NCBI RefSeq assembly: GCF_023898315.1
Contig: NC_064616.1
Location: 645,478,974-645,542,973, forward strand
Direction: 5' to 3'
From: Schistocerca nitens
Lineage: Eukaryota > Arthropoda > Insecta > Orthoptera > Acrididae
DNA: 64,000 nt
The position numbers and the translations under genes were made by a program. Of the stretch, positions 11,040-22,828 are shown piece by piece; position 1 is the stretch's first letter, and every line of letters begins with the position of its first letter. The notes under the pieces were generated by a model. That model was not told the DNA's origin. It worked only from the letters and a program-made list of their open reading frames with translations, and ran no database searches.

Positions 11040-13680
11040 CTAGTTTTGAAAAACTTGGATTCTTTGTTGTGCTATCTGCCATACAGGGGAAAGCAAATTA
11101 TTGCGTAAGGGGATTTCAATGTAGATTTTCTAGAACGGTCCAATAGGAAGCTTGACCTTTAAGTATTACCTGGTTCTTTCAATTTGACAACCGTTACTGA
11201 TTTTCCTACTCAGGTGGTACAGGAAAGCAGCACACTGATAGATAATGTTTTCATAGACCAAGACAAATTTAACCAAATAAAAACTTTTCTTGTTAAGAAT
11301 GGTCGGTCTGATCAGGAAGCACAGCTAGTTACTGTATATGATATAGCTCCATACAGTAATGAAAAAGAGTCCTCCAAAATAGTGCAGTCAGTTAATGATT
11401 TAACAACTGAAAATTTTAGGGAAAGCTTGCAACAGTTGGACTGGGATGGGATGTACAGGGAACCTGATGCTAATTTAAAAATTTAACCTATTTCATGATA
11501 CCTTTGTGAGTGTACCTGAAAACAGTTTCCCTAAGAAAACAGTGGAATATAATTTTAAGAAACCATGTAAAAAGCCATGGCTTACAAAAGGGATAAAATA
11601 TCTTGTAAACAGAAAAGGGAAGTATATCTTATAGCTAGGAGGAGTAATCACCACGAAACAGTGAAACATTATAAAAACTACTGCACTGTATTAAGAAAAG
11701 TTATTAAAAAGTCCAGAAGTAAGGCCATTATGTCTGAGATTAGCACATCTAATAACAAAATTAAAACTATTTGGAATATTGTTAAAAGGGAAACAGGGCA
11801 ACTAAGAGCACACAAAGGGTGTATTTCTATCACACTCAATGAAAAGTTTGTGAACAAGAAGTCAGAAGTAGAATACACTTTTAATAAGCATTTTATAAAT
11901 GTTGTACAGAAAATATGATCCAGCTATTCATTAGAAAATGCAAGGCAGTATACGAAAGAGGCAATACCTATGCAACTTGATAAAACTGAAATTCAACCCA
12001 TCTCTCCTACTGAAATCGGAAAAATAATAAATTCACTCAAAAGTAAAAGCTCACATGGAATTGATGGAGTTTCCAACCGAGTACTACAAGCTTGTTTCCA
12101 ACAAATAAGTAGGATTCTCAGCCACATATGTAGTAGCTCACTGAAACAGGGCATTTTTCCAAATAGACTGAAATACGCTATTGTTAAACCATTGCATAAA
12201 AAAGGGAATAGGTCAGATGCTTACAACTACCGCCCAATCTCAGTTCTGACAGCTTTATCCAGAATTCTTGAAAAAGCAACGTATTCAAGCGTAGCATCAC
12301 ATATTTCTAAACATAAAGTACTAACAAAATGTCAGTTTGGTTTACAGAAAGGCTTTTCCACAGAAAATGCTACATCTGCTTTCACTGATCAAATACTAAA
12401 TGCAATTAATAACCGAACATCACCCATTGGGATATTTTGTGATCTCTCAAAGGCTTTTGATTGTGTGAATCATGAAATTCTTCTAGATAATCTTAAGTAT
12501 TGTGGTATGAGTGGGACAGTGCGCAAATGGTTTAATTCATATTTAATTGAAGAATGCAGAAGATGGAAATTAACAGTACAGATGGGCTGCAAAAATCAGC
12601 AGAATCCTCTAACTGGGCGGGGAGGGGGTAAATCAAGAATGGTGTCCCACAGGGTTCAGTCTTGTGTCCCTTATTGTTCTTAATATATATTAATGACTTG
12701 CCACTCTATATTCATGAAGATGCAAGGCTAGTTCTTTTTTCTGATGATACAAGTATAGTAATCATACCCAACAAGCAAGAATCAGCTGAGGAAGTTGTAA
12801 ATAATGTCTTTCAGAAAATTATTAAGTGGTTCTCTGCAAATGGACTCTCACTAAATTTTGGGAAAACACAATTTATACAATTCTGTACCGTAAATGGCAT
12901 AACACCACTGATAAACATTGACTATGAACAGAAGTCTGCTGCTAAGGCAGAATATTCAAAATTTCTGGGTGTGGGCATTGATGAGAAATTGAATAGGAAG
13001 AAACACATAAATGAATTGCTGAAATGGTTAGGTTCAGCTACTTATGGTATTAGGGTTATTGCAAATTTAGGTGATAAACATGTCGTGTCAGTAAATTAGC
13101 CCATTATGCCTACTTCAATTCACTGCTTTCCTATGGCATCATATTTTGGGGCAATTCATTGCACAAAAGCTTGTAATCAGAATAATAGCTGGAGCCCACC
13201 CAAGATCACCTTGCAGACATTTATTTAAGGAACTTGGGATATTCACAGTACCTTCGCAATACATATATTCACTTATGAAATTTGTCATTAATAACCCATC
13301 CCAATTCAAAAATAACAGTGAAGTGCATAGCTACAACACTAGAAGAAAGGATGATCTTCACTATTCTGGATTAAATCTCACTTTGGCAAAGGGGTGAATT
13401 ATGCTGCCACAAAAATCTTTGGTCACTTGCCAAACAGCATTAAGGGTCTGACAGATAGCCAACCAACATTTAAAAGAATTTCTGAATGACAACTCCTTCT
13501 ACTCAATAGATTATTTTTTAGATATGAAGTAGTAACTGTAAAACAATTAATTAATTATTTTAGGTAAAGAAAACTTATGTTACAGCAACACGTTCCACAT
13601 CATCATTCATGACCTATGGAACAAGGATTAATGTATCTATGAATGTATGTATGTATGTATGTATGTATGTATGTATGTAC
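11040..13680 (+). pseudogene. Jockey/CR1-like LINE: endonuclease end plus reverse transcriptase
   Basis: The largest LINE copy of the first 14 kb. It reads GDFNVDFLERSNRK (about 11110-11150) and STLIDNVFID from the apurinic-type endonuclease, with a stop just before GDFN. A linker follows, then the reverse transcriptase from about 11970: GIDGVSNRVLQ, LKYAIVKPLHKKGNR, NYRPISVLTALSRILEK, PIGIFCDLSKAFDCVNHEIL (motif A), and after a frameshift near 12610-12660, FLIYINDLPLYIHED and LVLFSDDTSIVI (motif C, Asp-Asp kept). The C-terminal block with PRSPCRHLFKELGIFTVPSQ is at 13150-13400. It ends in an (ATGT)n tract at 13640-13679. It belongs with the copies at 37440-42175 and 54118-55087. 5' truncation and several frameshifts make it inactive. 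Confidence 0.85.
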
Positions 13681-14379
13681 AGCGATAGGAATATGGTTCC
13701 TGCAGTACAGGCAAGGGGGTTTCTCCACCAATGGGCTTCAATGGTGTTTTCAAGAATGTGACTTGAAGTGGCATGTAGGCTTAACAGGTGTGCTGCTATC
13801 CAGTATAAATAGCTGTCACTCTGTAGTAAAATCATTTACAGCCCAGTAGTGCTATTGGAATGTGGAGGTTATAGGCTATGCTGGACAAGAGGATGCCATG
13901 ACGCTGCATGCAGCAGTCATGAGTTAGGGCCTCTGTCACCATACCTGCCTCCTGCACTACATCTGGACTTGGTGCCACAGCGTGACAGGGCTACCCAGGT
14001 CCACCCCATCAGTGAGGCCTGACTGCACCAAGGAGCCAGCTATCACTGCAAGAATTCCGGCCACCTCGACATGCTGTGTGCTTGTGGCACGACTAACGTA
14101 ACCAGGTTGTGCGACACATACTGTGCACAGGTGTTGGCAATCCTGAGTGAGTTTTAGAGCAGCCAGCTGGGTGCTAGCACTTGCCATGGGGCCACTGCAT
14201 CTCTAAGAGGGGGGTGGTCACTACTCCGCATCAGCAGAGTGCAAATGACTGAGTAAAATACCATATTTACTTTAATATGCTGTGTTCCCCTGGGACGACA
14301 CTGTCCTGCAACCCTGCCAGAACACTCTGCTGTCTGCCATCCTGCATCAAAGCCACCCCAATCCCCCGGGTCAGCTTCA
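13681..14379 (+). mobile_element. 5' LTR remnant of a non-autonomous LTR element
   Basis: Matches most of the repeat at 16359-17140 plus 20479-20574 (shared: GCAGTACAGGCAAGG, TTTCTCCACCAA, CAGAGTGCAAATG, GAGTAAAATA). It lacks roughly the first 185 bp and begins where the preceding LINE tail stops. It ends CAGCTTCA at 14379. Two bases later comes TGGTATCAGCAGTGG (14382-14396), which looks like a primer-binding site for initiator Met tRNA (usual form TGGTATCAGAGC). Together these define an LTR end. Confidence 0.7.
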
Positions 14380-16358
14380 TTTGGTATCAGCAGTGGAATC
14401 TTTCACCCAGTCACCACGTCATTTGATGACAGCAGAAAGAGTGATAGTGCTTACAATTGTCACCTGTGGATGAAGAATACGACTCCACTTCTGTGCGGAT
14501 GCAGTTTTGTTGACATATGATGTGGCGGGTGCAGTGTTTTTGGTCGACTTTGAGTATCATAGCAGGGCAGTGGGTCTTTGGTCATATGTATAACATGGGC
14601 TCAATATGTGGCAGGTAAATGCAGACGGGGTTCTGTGGATGTGGAAATAAGAATGTTGGTTTTTGCAATGGGTGCTATCACACAAAAGAGATGTGTCTCT
14701 CTCACTGTCTAGTAGCAAATAAGCTGTTAATCATGAGTAACAATTCAGGAGGTGAAACTAAATTTAGTCCTCATTTCCATGTCTAAATAATAATTATGTG
14801 CAGCCAATCAGGCAAGAGTAGTTAGCTTGTAGTAAGAAGTAATATGATAGTGTCACAGTTAAGTGTTCTCATAATCTGATTTCATTTTCCTGTTTTGACA
14901 TTTTCATTGAATGGAATTATCATGACACCAGAGTATGACAATCAAAAGAAATGCACGATATTGTGGACCATCTGTAAGGCGCACAGGTGTACAACAAGTG
15001 TTGCTCAGTATGTAAGCATGTAAAGAAGTAAGAGGTGTGGGATCGAAGTATGTTTAAGTGTCCTTGTCATTTCTGTGTGTAATTGATAAAAGGTAATAAT
15101 GTCGTGGTCAGTACCACAGTGAGAGAAGTTTTCAATACCACAGGGGGCTCCTCAGATGAGGTGTTCAAAATTGTAAAAACTGAAGTGGACAATACCCAAC
15201 TGTCTGAGAATGGAAGCACTTCGGGATAGGGAGAAAGAAACAGCTTACTGCAGAACTCCATAGTATGTGGAGAAGAAGCAGAGAGGGTTCGATGACTCGT
15301 GGATTAAAAATTGTCCTTGGGACATGAGGAATAGGAAGATTTTGGAGAGGATGGATAGAAGGGAAAGAGAGGAGGCATATGGAGAACATTGGAAGGAAGA
15401 GGGACAGTCCTGGAGATGGACTGACTGGTCACACAACTTGTCCAACAACTTTTAATATAGTTAACCCAATCAATCTGGAAAGGTGGAGGAGAGAACAGAG
15501 AATCTGATGACTGGTGGGACAAGTTTGTGAGTGGGAAGATTATGATAATTATTAAATGGAGTGGCAACATTATACAAATTACTGAGAGTTTACACAATGC
15601 ATGGAATAAGTTGTTAAAAGCATGGGGAGTATTGTAGAAGTACCAGCTCAGATATCATATGGAATTGTGGAGGCCGGGGTAGCAGGAATGAGTGTGGGCT
15701 GTACGAAAGTGAATAAGTGTGTGGATAGCAAAGTGAGTGATCCAAGTGCCACACTAACTATCTCATTGCAGGATAATGGGTGTTTTTTAGAGGCCGTAGA
15801 GCCTGGACGAAATGCACAAGTGCATCTGCCAACTAAATTTGCAACATGCAGAGTGGAACTGCAGATGATAATGCTAATTTAGATACTACAGGAAATGTAC
15901 AAAAAGTTGTTGATAGTTATGTTGCAGATGTTGTGGCTAAGATGGTAAAGAACATATATTTCCATATGAGGAATGTGTTCCCTAGAGCTTAGGAGGAAAC
16001 GAAGAAGCCGTGGAACAGGATGTGAGGACATGGAGGGAGGGAGGGAGGGAGGGAGGGAGGGAGAAGTTGCCAATGACACATAACTAGCAGAGCAAAAAAG
16101 TAAAGGTAGAATGTAATGTGGGTTCCAAGAGAACTAATTCAGTGGAGTAGTACAGAAGTAGTCTAGTAGTGTAAGAGTAAGTATAGTAAGCTTAGTAGGT
16201 TAAATGGGGTCTCAGAACCATGTGGTTTAAGCCGCCGGACACTCCTGTGATGGAAACATGTTTCATAAAACGTGATACAACATTTACTGGGCATGGGAAT
16301 CTCGGTTGTAGATTCGATCTATGTGGAGACTCAGGGGTCTGGATCTTCAAGGGGGTAA
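14380..16358 (+). mobile_element. internal region of the non-autonomous LTR element
   Basis: About 2.0 kb between the primer-binding site (14382) and a purine tract CAAGGGGGTAA (16348-16358) just before the 3' LTR. I find no protease, reverse transcriptase or integrase. Short plus-strand frames (15267-15455, rich in Arg/Glu/Trp, and 15622-15882) match nothing I know. A (GGGA)n tract lies at about 16033-16063. Such an element would depend on enzymes made by another LTR element. An alternative is a deletion derivative that lost its pol gene. Confidence 0.6.
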
Positions 16359-17140
16359 TGTAGCAGCACTACTGTTTTGTGGGTAAATCTATGGGAATAT
16401 GTGGGAGTGTGGAGGTAAAGCATTGCAACAGCTGCTGCCACCTGGCAAGTGTGTGATGTAGACATTCCAATTACAGTAACAGGGCTGTTTATCCATTGTT
16501 AGACAGGCTAGGCTTGGCTCTGCAAAATGGGCAGCACAGCAGTAAGATACTTGTTGCAGTACAGGCAAGGAGATTTCTCCACCAACAGGTTTCAGTGGTG
16601 ATGCCAAGAATGTGACTGAAAGCAGCACATCGGCATAAAAGGCGTATTGCTATCCTGCTTAAAGAGACATCACTTTGTAGCAAAATCATTTGCAGCCAAG
16701 CATTACTACATGGAGGCTGTGGCAGACAAGGGGACATTATGAAGCTGCCAGCAGTAGTCACAAGTTCAGGCCTCCATCACTATACCTATCTCCTGCACTA
16801 ACAATAAGTCCACCTTCCAGACTTTGAGCCGTGCCACGACAGGGCTATCCAAAGTCCATTCCATCAGCAGGCCTGACTCCCACCCAGGAAGACACTGGAT
16901 CAAGTCTCAGGCATGGCAGCTGCCTTTCACCAATAACAATACCATAATAGCAGCAGCTGTGGCACACCCCACCATCACCCATTGGGTCACAGCTGTCCAC
17001 CAAGGAGTTGGCTACCACTGTAAGAATTCTGTCCATCACTGATGATGCGTGGTTTGCAGCATGACACATGTAACTTGTGCCGATAGGGGCAGAGTGCAAA
17101 TGTCTGAGTAAAATAAAAGGTTTATTTTGGTAGCTGTGTG
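16359..17140 (+). mobile_element. 3' LTR, first part (split by an RTE LINE)
   Basis: Starts TGTAGCAGCACTACTG directly after the purine tract and runs to 17140, where the RTE LINE begins. The remaining 96 bp of the LTR are at 20479-20574 and end TTGGCTTCA. Joined, the repeat is about 878 bp and starts TG and ends CA, as LTRs do. Aligned to 13681-14379 it shows many substitutions, so the element is old. Confidence 0.7.
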
Positions 17141-20100
17141 GAGCTTGCTCCAACTAAGGTTGACAATCTTCGACAGTCAAAAATGGAAAGGTCTTTTAGG
17201 AAAAAAATTCCACCATCCTGCTCAAAAAGGCAGGAAAAGGCTACATCGGATTCAGTGGGTAGTCAACTAGAAGACAGCAACGAATTGGAGCGTTTGCAAC
17301 CATCCAAATGCACACTAAAACACAAAAAGAAGATTAAACATAAACAAATAAATTAAATAGCACCACACAACATAAACTCACTACTTCAGACTGGAAAACT
17401 CAAGGAGCTCACAGATGAACTAAATAAACAAAAAATTTTAATAACAGGGATCCAAGAAATGAGAAACACCACAGAGGACCCATTCGAATCACAAGGATAC
17501 AGAATTTATAATGGGAAACCAAGACCGAGGGCAATGAAACAATGTCCCCAGTTTGGAACAGGGTTTTTAGTAAACATAAAAATAATAGATTCAGTAATGG
17601 ATTTCCAAGCAGTATCACCAAGAACTGAGACTCTAAGCTTTAAAACAATGAATAAAACCTACACAATAATAAATGCTCATGCCCCAACAAATGAAAAAAA
17701 TTGTCTAACAAAAACAAAGGAAGAGGTAGATAAATTTTGGGACCTTCTAGAACAAACTGTGAACACAGTAAATAAAAAGAATGTAAAAATCTTATTGGGA
17801 GATTTCAATGCTCAGTTGGGAAAAGAAAGGAAATATAAAGATATAATTGGAAAATGGAGTCCACATAAATTTACAAACAAAAACGGTCAAAGACTTGTAG
17901 AACTCTGCAGAGAACACAACCTTATATCTAAATCAACATACTTTAAGAGGAAGCCAAGTAAACTTAAAACATGGAAACATCCAGACTGGAGGAAGGGCGA
18001 GTGGCAGCTAGACCATGTCTGTATGGACAAAAATTTTCATAAAGAGATCCACAATGTTAAAGCACTGAGAGGAGTAGACACAGGCTCAGACCATTATATG
18101 GTTAAAATTAAAATCAAATTCACACCGTTAAAGAAGAGGACCGGAAAAACTAATAAAATAAAAAGGAGGTTTGACCCACATCAGCTAATTAAAAATAATA
18201 AGTACTAACAAATAACAGATGATCTAGAACAACTAGTGCCTAATCTTAAAAAAGAAGCAGAGAATCTAGCTCCCTTGAACCCACGAAGGAAACATGCATG
18301 GTGGACATCAGAATGTGACAAATTCCATAAAGATAGACACCAAGCATGGTTAAAGTTTCAAACACATAAAACTGAAGAAAATGCCATCAACCTCAAAAAA
18401 TGAAAGAAAAAAATTCACTCAAAATATTAGAAGAATCAAGAGAGGATTTCATAAAGATATTATAAAGTCTATAGAAGGTAATTATCATAAAACCAACTCC
18501 AGGAACTACTACAAAATCTTTGGGAAACAACTACAACAATATGAGGCCCCTACACTAATACTGAAAGATGAAGATGGAAGAATGACACACAGTAACAAGG
18601 AAAATGCAGAAATCATGGCAAAAGCATTTAACAAACATCTGAATTGCGAGGAACCCAAAGAACCCTTACAAATCAACATAAATACCCCAATAAAAACCAA
18701 ACCTAACAAACTAGACCCTCCAACTTTCCGAGAAGTAGAAGAAATTCTTAAAGAACAAAAAAATTATAAGGCATGTGGAGAAGATCAGGTTTTTGTTGAA
18801 ATGTGGAAATATGCAAGTGACACAGTCAAGACCTCCTTACACATGGCTCTAACAAAAATTTGGGTAACAGAACAATTTCCCGAACATTGGACCACAGCTA
18901 TCATCCACCCACTACACAAAAAGGGAGATAAGAGCAACCCAGACAACTACAGAGGAATCTCTCTCCTAGATTGCACATATAAAATTCTATCCAAGATCCT
19001 ATATGCAAGAATCAAGGAGCAATTAGAACAAGAGTTAGGGGAATATCAGGGAGGTTTCAGACCATGGAGAAGCTGTGCAGAGCAGATAATTAGTTTAAAA
19101 CTGATTATGGCATACTACAAGAAACGGAACAAACCTCTGGCAATAACATTTGTAGATTTTAAGAAGGCATATGACTGTTTCCACAGACCTTCAATATTAA
19201 AAATTTTAAGAAATCTAGGACTCCATCCAAAACTAATTAAAATAATACAACTCACTCTAACCAACACCAAATCAAAAGTGAAGTTTAGAGGAGAAATTTC
19301 GGAACCATTCCTCATAAAAACAGGCTTAAGACAAGGTGACTGCTTATCACCATTACTTTTCAACTGTGCACTGGAATACATAATGAGAGAAGGGTACAAG
19401 GACAATCCAAAGAGGATAATGATTGGAAGTGCAAAAGATGATATTAGCTTAAACTGCTTTGGATTCGCTGATGATCTTGCTCTCCTAGCCAACACCGTTC
19501 AAGAAGCCAGGCAACAAGTGAAATCACTACAAGAAATAGCAGAGAAAGTAGGCCTTAGAATATCATTTGAAAAAACGGAGATTATGCTGATCCACCACTT
19601 GCAAACAAAATTACAATAGGAGAAGAGGAAATCAAAATTGTTGATAAATTTAAATATTTAGGCGAAATAATAACATACAATCTAAATGAGAAGCCATCAT
19701 GGCAAAATAGAATAAAAAAACTGAACTATGCAAATTACATTACCAAAACTACATACAACAAAAAAAGTCTATCTATAGATGCAAAATTAAAACACTATAA
19801 AACAGTTACACAACCAGAAATAACGTATGCAGCTGAAACTATCTTCAAAACAACTAATACAGCAGAAATTGACAGAATACTAAAAATAGAAAGAAGAATA
19901 ATTAGGAAATGTATAAATAAACAGTATAAAATAAATGGACATTGGAGAATAGCATCAAATGAAACAGTATATAAGAAAATAGAACCAGTCATGAGCACAA
20001 TCAGGAAGAAATGCATCTCATTCTTTGGACATCTGATGATAACTCCAGAAAACAGAATTAGTAAAAAAATAATACAAAAATTGTGGAATAGCAAGAGCGC

Positions 20101-20478
20101 CATTAAATGGATCACAGAAATTAAGGAAGATATAAAAGAACTTCAAATTACAGTAGATGACCTAAAAAACAAGACAGAGAAAACCAGAATACTGCAAGAC
20201 CCGCAAACCAGACTACAAATGAAAATCAATAAAAGGAGTACAGGAAGAGTTGTCTCAGATGAAGAAAGAAAGAAAATATCTGAAAGAATGAAGAAATATT
20301 GGGCAGGTAGAAGAGCAAAACACCTTTCATATAAGAATAGCCTCTAATAATTATATTACCCAAATATCATATTAAGTTATTGTATCCATGTGTAACAACT
20401 TGTTTAGAACTTTGTATTTTTGACTACAGTGGTCCAATGAAGGCCATAAAATAAATAATAATAAAAAAAAGCTGTGTG
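17132..20478 (+). mobile_element. RTE-clade LINE inserted in the LTR, with target duplication
   Basis: The body 17141-20469 is flanked by perfect 9-bp copies of AGCTGTGTG (17132-17140 and 20470-20478). The 3' end is an A-rich (AATAAT)n tail. The insertion interrupts the LTR between sequences that are continuous in the other LTR copy, which independently confirms the boundaries. It is close to full length and only mildly damaged, so it is younger than the LTR element it sits in. Confidence 0.9.
17360..20347 (+). pseudogene. RTE LINE endonuclease-reverse transcriptase polyprotein, frameshifted
   Basis: The single long RTE protein, now in pieces. The endonuclease (about 17400-18205) shows ITGIQEMR, INAHAPTNEK, ILLGDFNAQLGKE, WQLDHVCMD and GSDHYMVKI (metal-binding Asn/Asp/His motifs kept). 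The reverse transcriptase (18381-19619) shows AIIHPLHKKGDKSNPDNYRG, LGEYQGGFRPWRSC, ITFVDFKKAYDC (motif A), LRQGDCLSPLLFN (motif B) and CFGFADDLALLA (motif C, Asp-Asp intact). The C-terminal part resumes in another frame from about 19610 (FKYLGEIITYN) to about 20347 (ending HLSYKNSL). Breaks: stop at about 17354, stop near 18208, frame change near 18390, frameshift near 19615. The motif order and the lack of a separate ORF1 fit RTE rather than Jockey. EN and RT together copy RNA into nicked target DNA. Confidence 0.88.
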
Positions 20479-20574
20479 TTATGTGGGCTGCCACTGGCCT
20501 GCAACCTTGCCACAACCCTCAGCCACCTGCCATCCTGCACCGAAGCCACTCCACTATCCCCATGGTTGGCTTCA
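20479..20574 (+). mobile_element. 3' LTR, terminal part
   Basis: The rest of the LTR interrupted by the RTE LINE. It aligns with 14280-14379 (shared: CCTGCAACC, CTGCCATCCTGCA, GAAGCCACYCC pattern) and ends CA at 20574. Confidence 0.65.
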
Positions 20575-22146
20575 GTATCATTAACACAAATACAGTAATT
20601 ATGTGTATGCTGCTGGTTCTGTATTAAATGGCTGAATTCTGAGAAAATTAAACATGTTCCCTGACAGAATCACCTTCTGCAATGAGACTGAATACATTAC
20701 ACCTACCTGTGGAAAAGTGTCTTACATCTACCTGTAGAGAAGTGTCGACTGATATGAAGCGCAAAAGGACATTAACTACACACCAAATGTTTGTTTCAAA
20801 ACTCAAGATACTGAACATGTGTAACAGAACAGCAGTTACTTCTAATCAAAAATCTCCAAGATAATATCCTAGACTGTAAACAGAAAATTAGAAGATACAA
20901 GAAGCTTCCAAGGGGGGACAGGAATTTGTTTCACACAAGAGTCTCGAGCAAAATAGCAACATTCTCAAGAATCAGTTTGATCTGTATGGAAATAAGATGC
21001 ATGGCAAACACATATGGATACATTGTGTATGGTCAGATCACTGACATATATGAAGCCAACCATATTCAATAAAAGGTGGACCAGGAGCCAAGTATCAACT
21101 AATGTCAGTTTATGGAAAATTCCACGAGGTAAAAAATACTGAGCAGATGTACAATCAAGGTTTATCATATGCAACAACCCAGTGCCAAGATAGTTATCTT
21201 ACCTTAAATACCTGAATATGTCCAAACAACACATCACCTACCACTGCTAGATATCTTGTTGCAACTTCTGGGTCACAGGTCTCTCACCAGGGAGTGCTAT
21301 CACTTTCAAGGGGTTGCTTGATAAACCGCCAAACACACACAATGGCGCCATGTACCCAGCATATAAAGTGTCTCTCACAATGTGAATTAATCTAAGGACA
21401 GTGCATAATCAAAGTTTATGCCTGCAGAAAGATTGTCATGTTTATCTGTAATGCTTCTGGGGTATGTTGCACCCAGCTAATATTATGGGATGGTGCCAAC
21501 AAGGGGATGCAGATGTTTTTATCAGGAGCAGCAAGAAGGGGCATATATTTCATTACATGTCTTTCGCATGAGTATTGTTAATGGTGCAGTCTATAATGAT
21601 AATATCCTGCAGTGTGCCTTCTTCAATATGAATGTTGAACTGGATTCCACCTACTGAATGATAACATTCAGTCACGCAGGGCTGGCCTGGTAGGTGAGTA
21701 TTTGTAACATGTGGTCACTGTTTGTCTAGTGTGGTCAGTTTGCTCCCTGGCCTTGAATCCGATACAACACACACAGGAGGCTCCAGACAGAAAGGTTGCA
21801 TTTGTAACTTTGTCATGACAGACCACTGCTGACCTCCAGAGAGCACTACCGTGACAATGAGAGCCATAACAGGAAACCCTACTGAATGGCCTAATCCACA
21901 ATATGGAGGGTCATAGTATGTCTTAAATTGCCATGCGAGGCTATAACATCTGTTACTGATATTCTGTAGGTCACTTGTGGAATGTAACCAGCATACATAA
22001 CCAGCACACATAATCAGCATACCCATGTCCCTAAGACTTCTTGCCCTGCAAGTGAAACTTTCTCCACTTACTTTATTTTGCACAGTTTCAGGTACATACT
22101 CTCAGAGTCACTGTAAACAGGAGAATTGTGTTTTTGGCCCTCTCCA
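20575..22146. other. intron, no recognised element
   Basis: About 1.6 kb of host intron with no recognised gene or repeat. Reading frames in it are short and have no family resemblance. Confidence 0.4.
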
Positions 22147-22423
22147 TACAGAGTGTCCAGGAGGAATGGCCAATATTCAGGGATATGACAGGCAGGGTCA
22201 TTTAGAGCAAAAAAGGCAAATAAACATGAGCTCTTAAATGCATACCTAAGAGCTATGAGCACTTGTTCATCTTTGTTACTGTGACACCCATCGCTTCTAC
22301 TGAACAAGTTCTCACAGCTCTTAAGGCATACATTTTAGAGCCCATGTTTACTAGACTTTTACTTCAAATGATCGTTACTGTCATTTCCTTGAATATTAAC
22401 CAGTCTTCCTGGGACACCCTTTA
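22147..22423. mobile_element. palindromic MITE with TA target duplication
   Basis: The two halves are inverted copies: 22149-22260 (CAGAGTGTCCAGGAGGAAT, then ATTCAGGGATATGACAGG, ATGCATACCTAAGAGC) pairs with 22290-22421 (GCTCTTAAGGCATACATTTT, TTCCTTGAATATTAACC, TTCCTGGGACACCCT). TA dinucleotides flank it (22147-22148 and 22422-22423). It has no coding capacity. The ends resemble mariner-type termini (CAGGGTGTCC), so it is probably mobilised by a mariner-superfamily transposase. Confidence 0.8.
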
Positions 22424-22828
22424 TTACATGTCACAGATCTTTACCATTTTGAAAATGGTGCTGAGCAGAAAAAACGTTTACTTATATGTCTCATACAATT
22501 AACATATGTTTCTCATGAAGTATGAATCTTACCAAGGGATATTTTATTTTTACTTTTTTAATTGTATGGGTACAGCTTGTTTAGAGTAAGTCCATGTGGA
22601 CTACAACTTATGAAAATTTTACATCTAACATTATTGCTGTAATTTCTGTATTGTAAATTTTACCATATGCTTTTCAAAACCAGGAGCATATAACTGATAA
22701 AAAATTTGTTAAAAAAGCTTCTACATTTAGTGTAAGATTAATGCAACTTATGTGGTAAAGTTTTTGTTTTCAGTTGTCATCATTTGTCTGAAAACTATTA
22801 GTACTATTAAGATGATTAGGTAACTTAC
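22424..22828. other. intron next to the main coding exon
   Basis: AT-rich intron immediately downstream (minus strand) of the donor at 22828. No repeat recognised. Confidence 0.5.

Noticed and set aside
15304..15597. Minus-strand Ser/Pro/Leu-rich frames in the LTR interior
   Set aside because: They arise from the GA-rich plus strand. Their composition mirrors the purine bias and no family is recognisable.
16205..16245. A SINE 3' end (TCTCAGAACCATGTGG-type motif)
   Set aside because: Only a short resemblance to a locust SINE tail. No tRNA head or duplication nearby.
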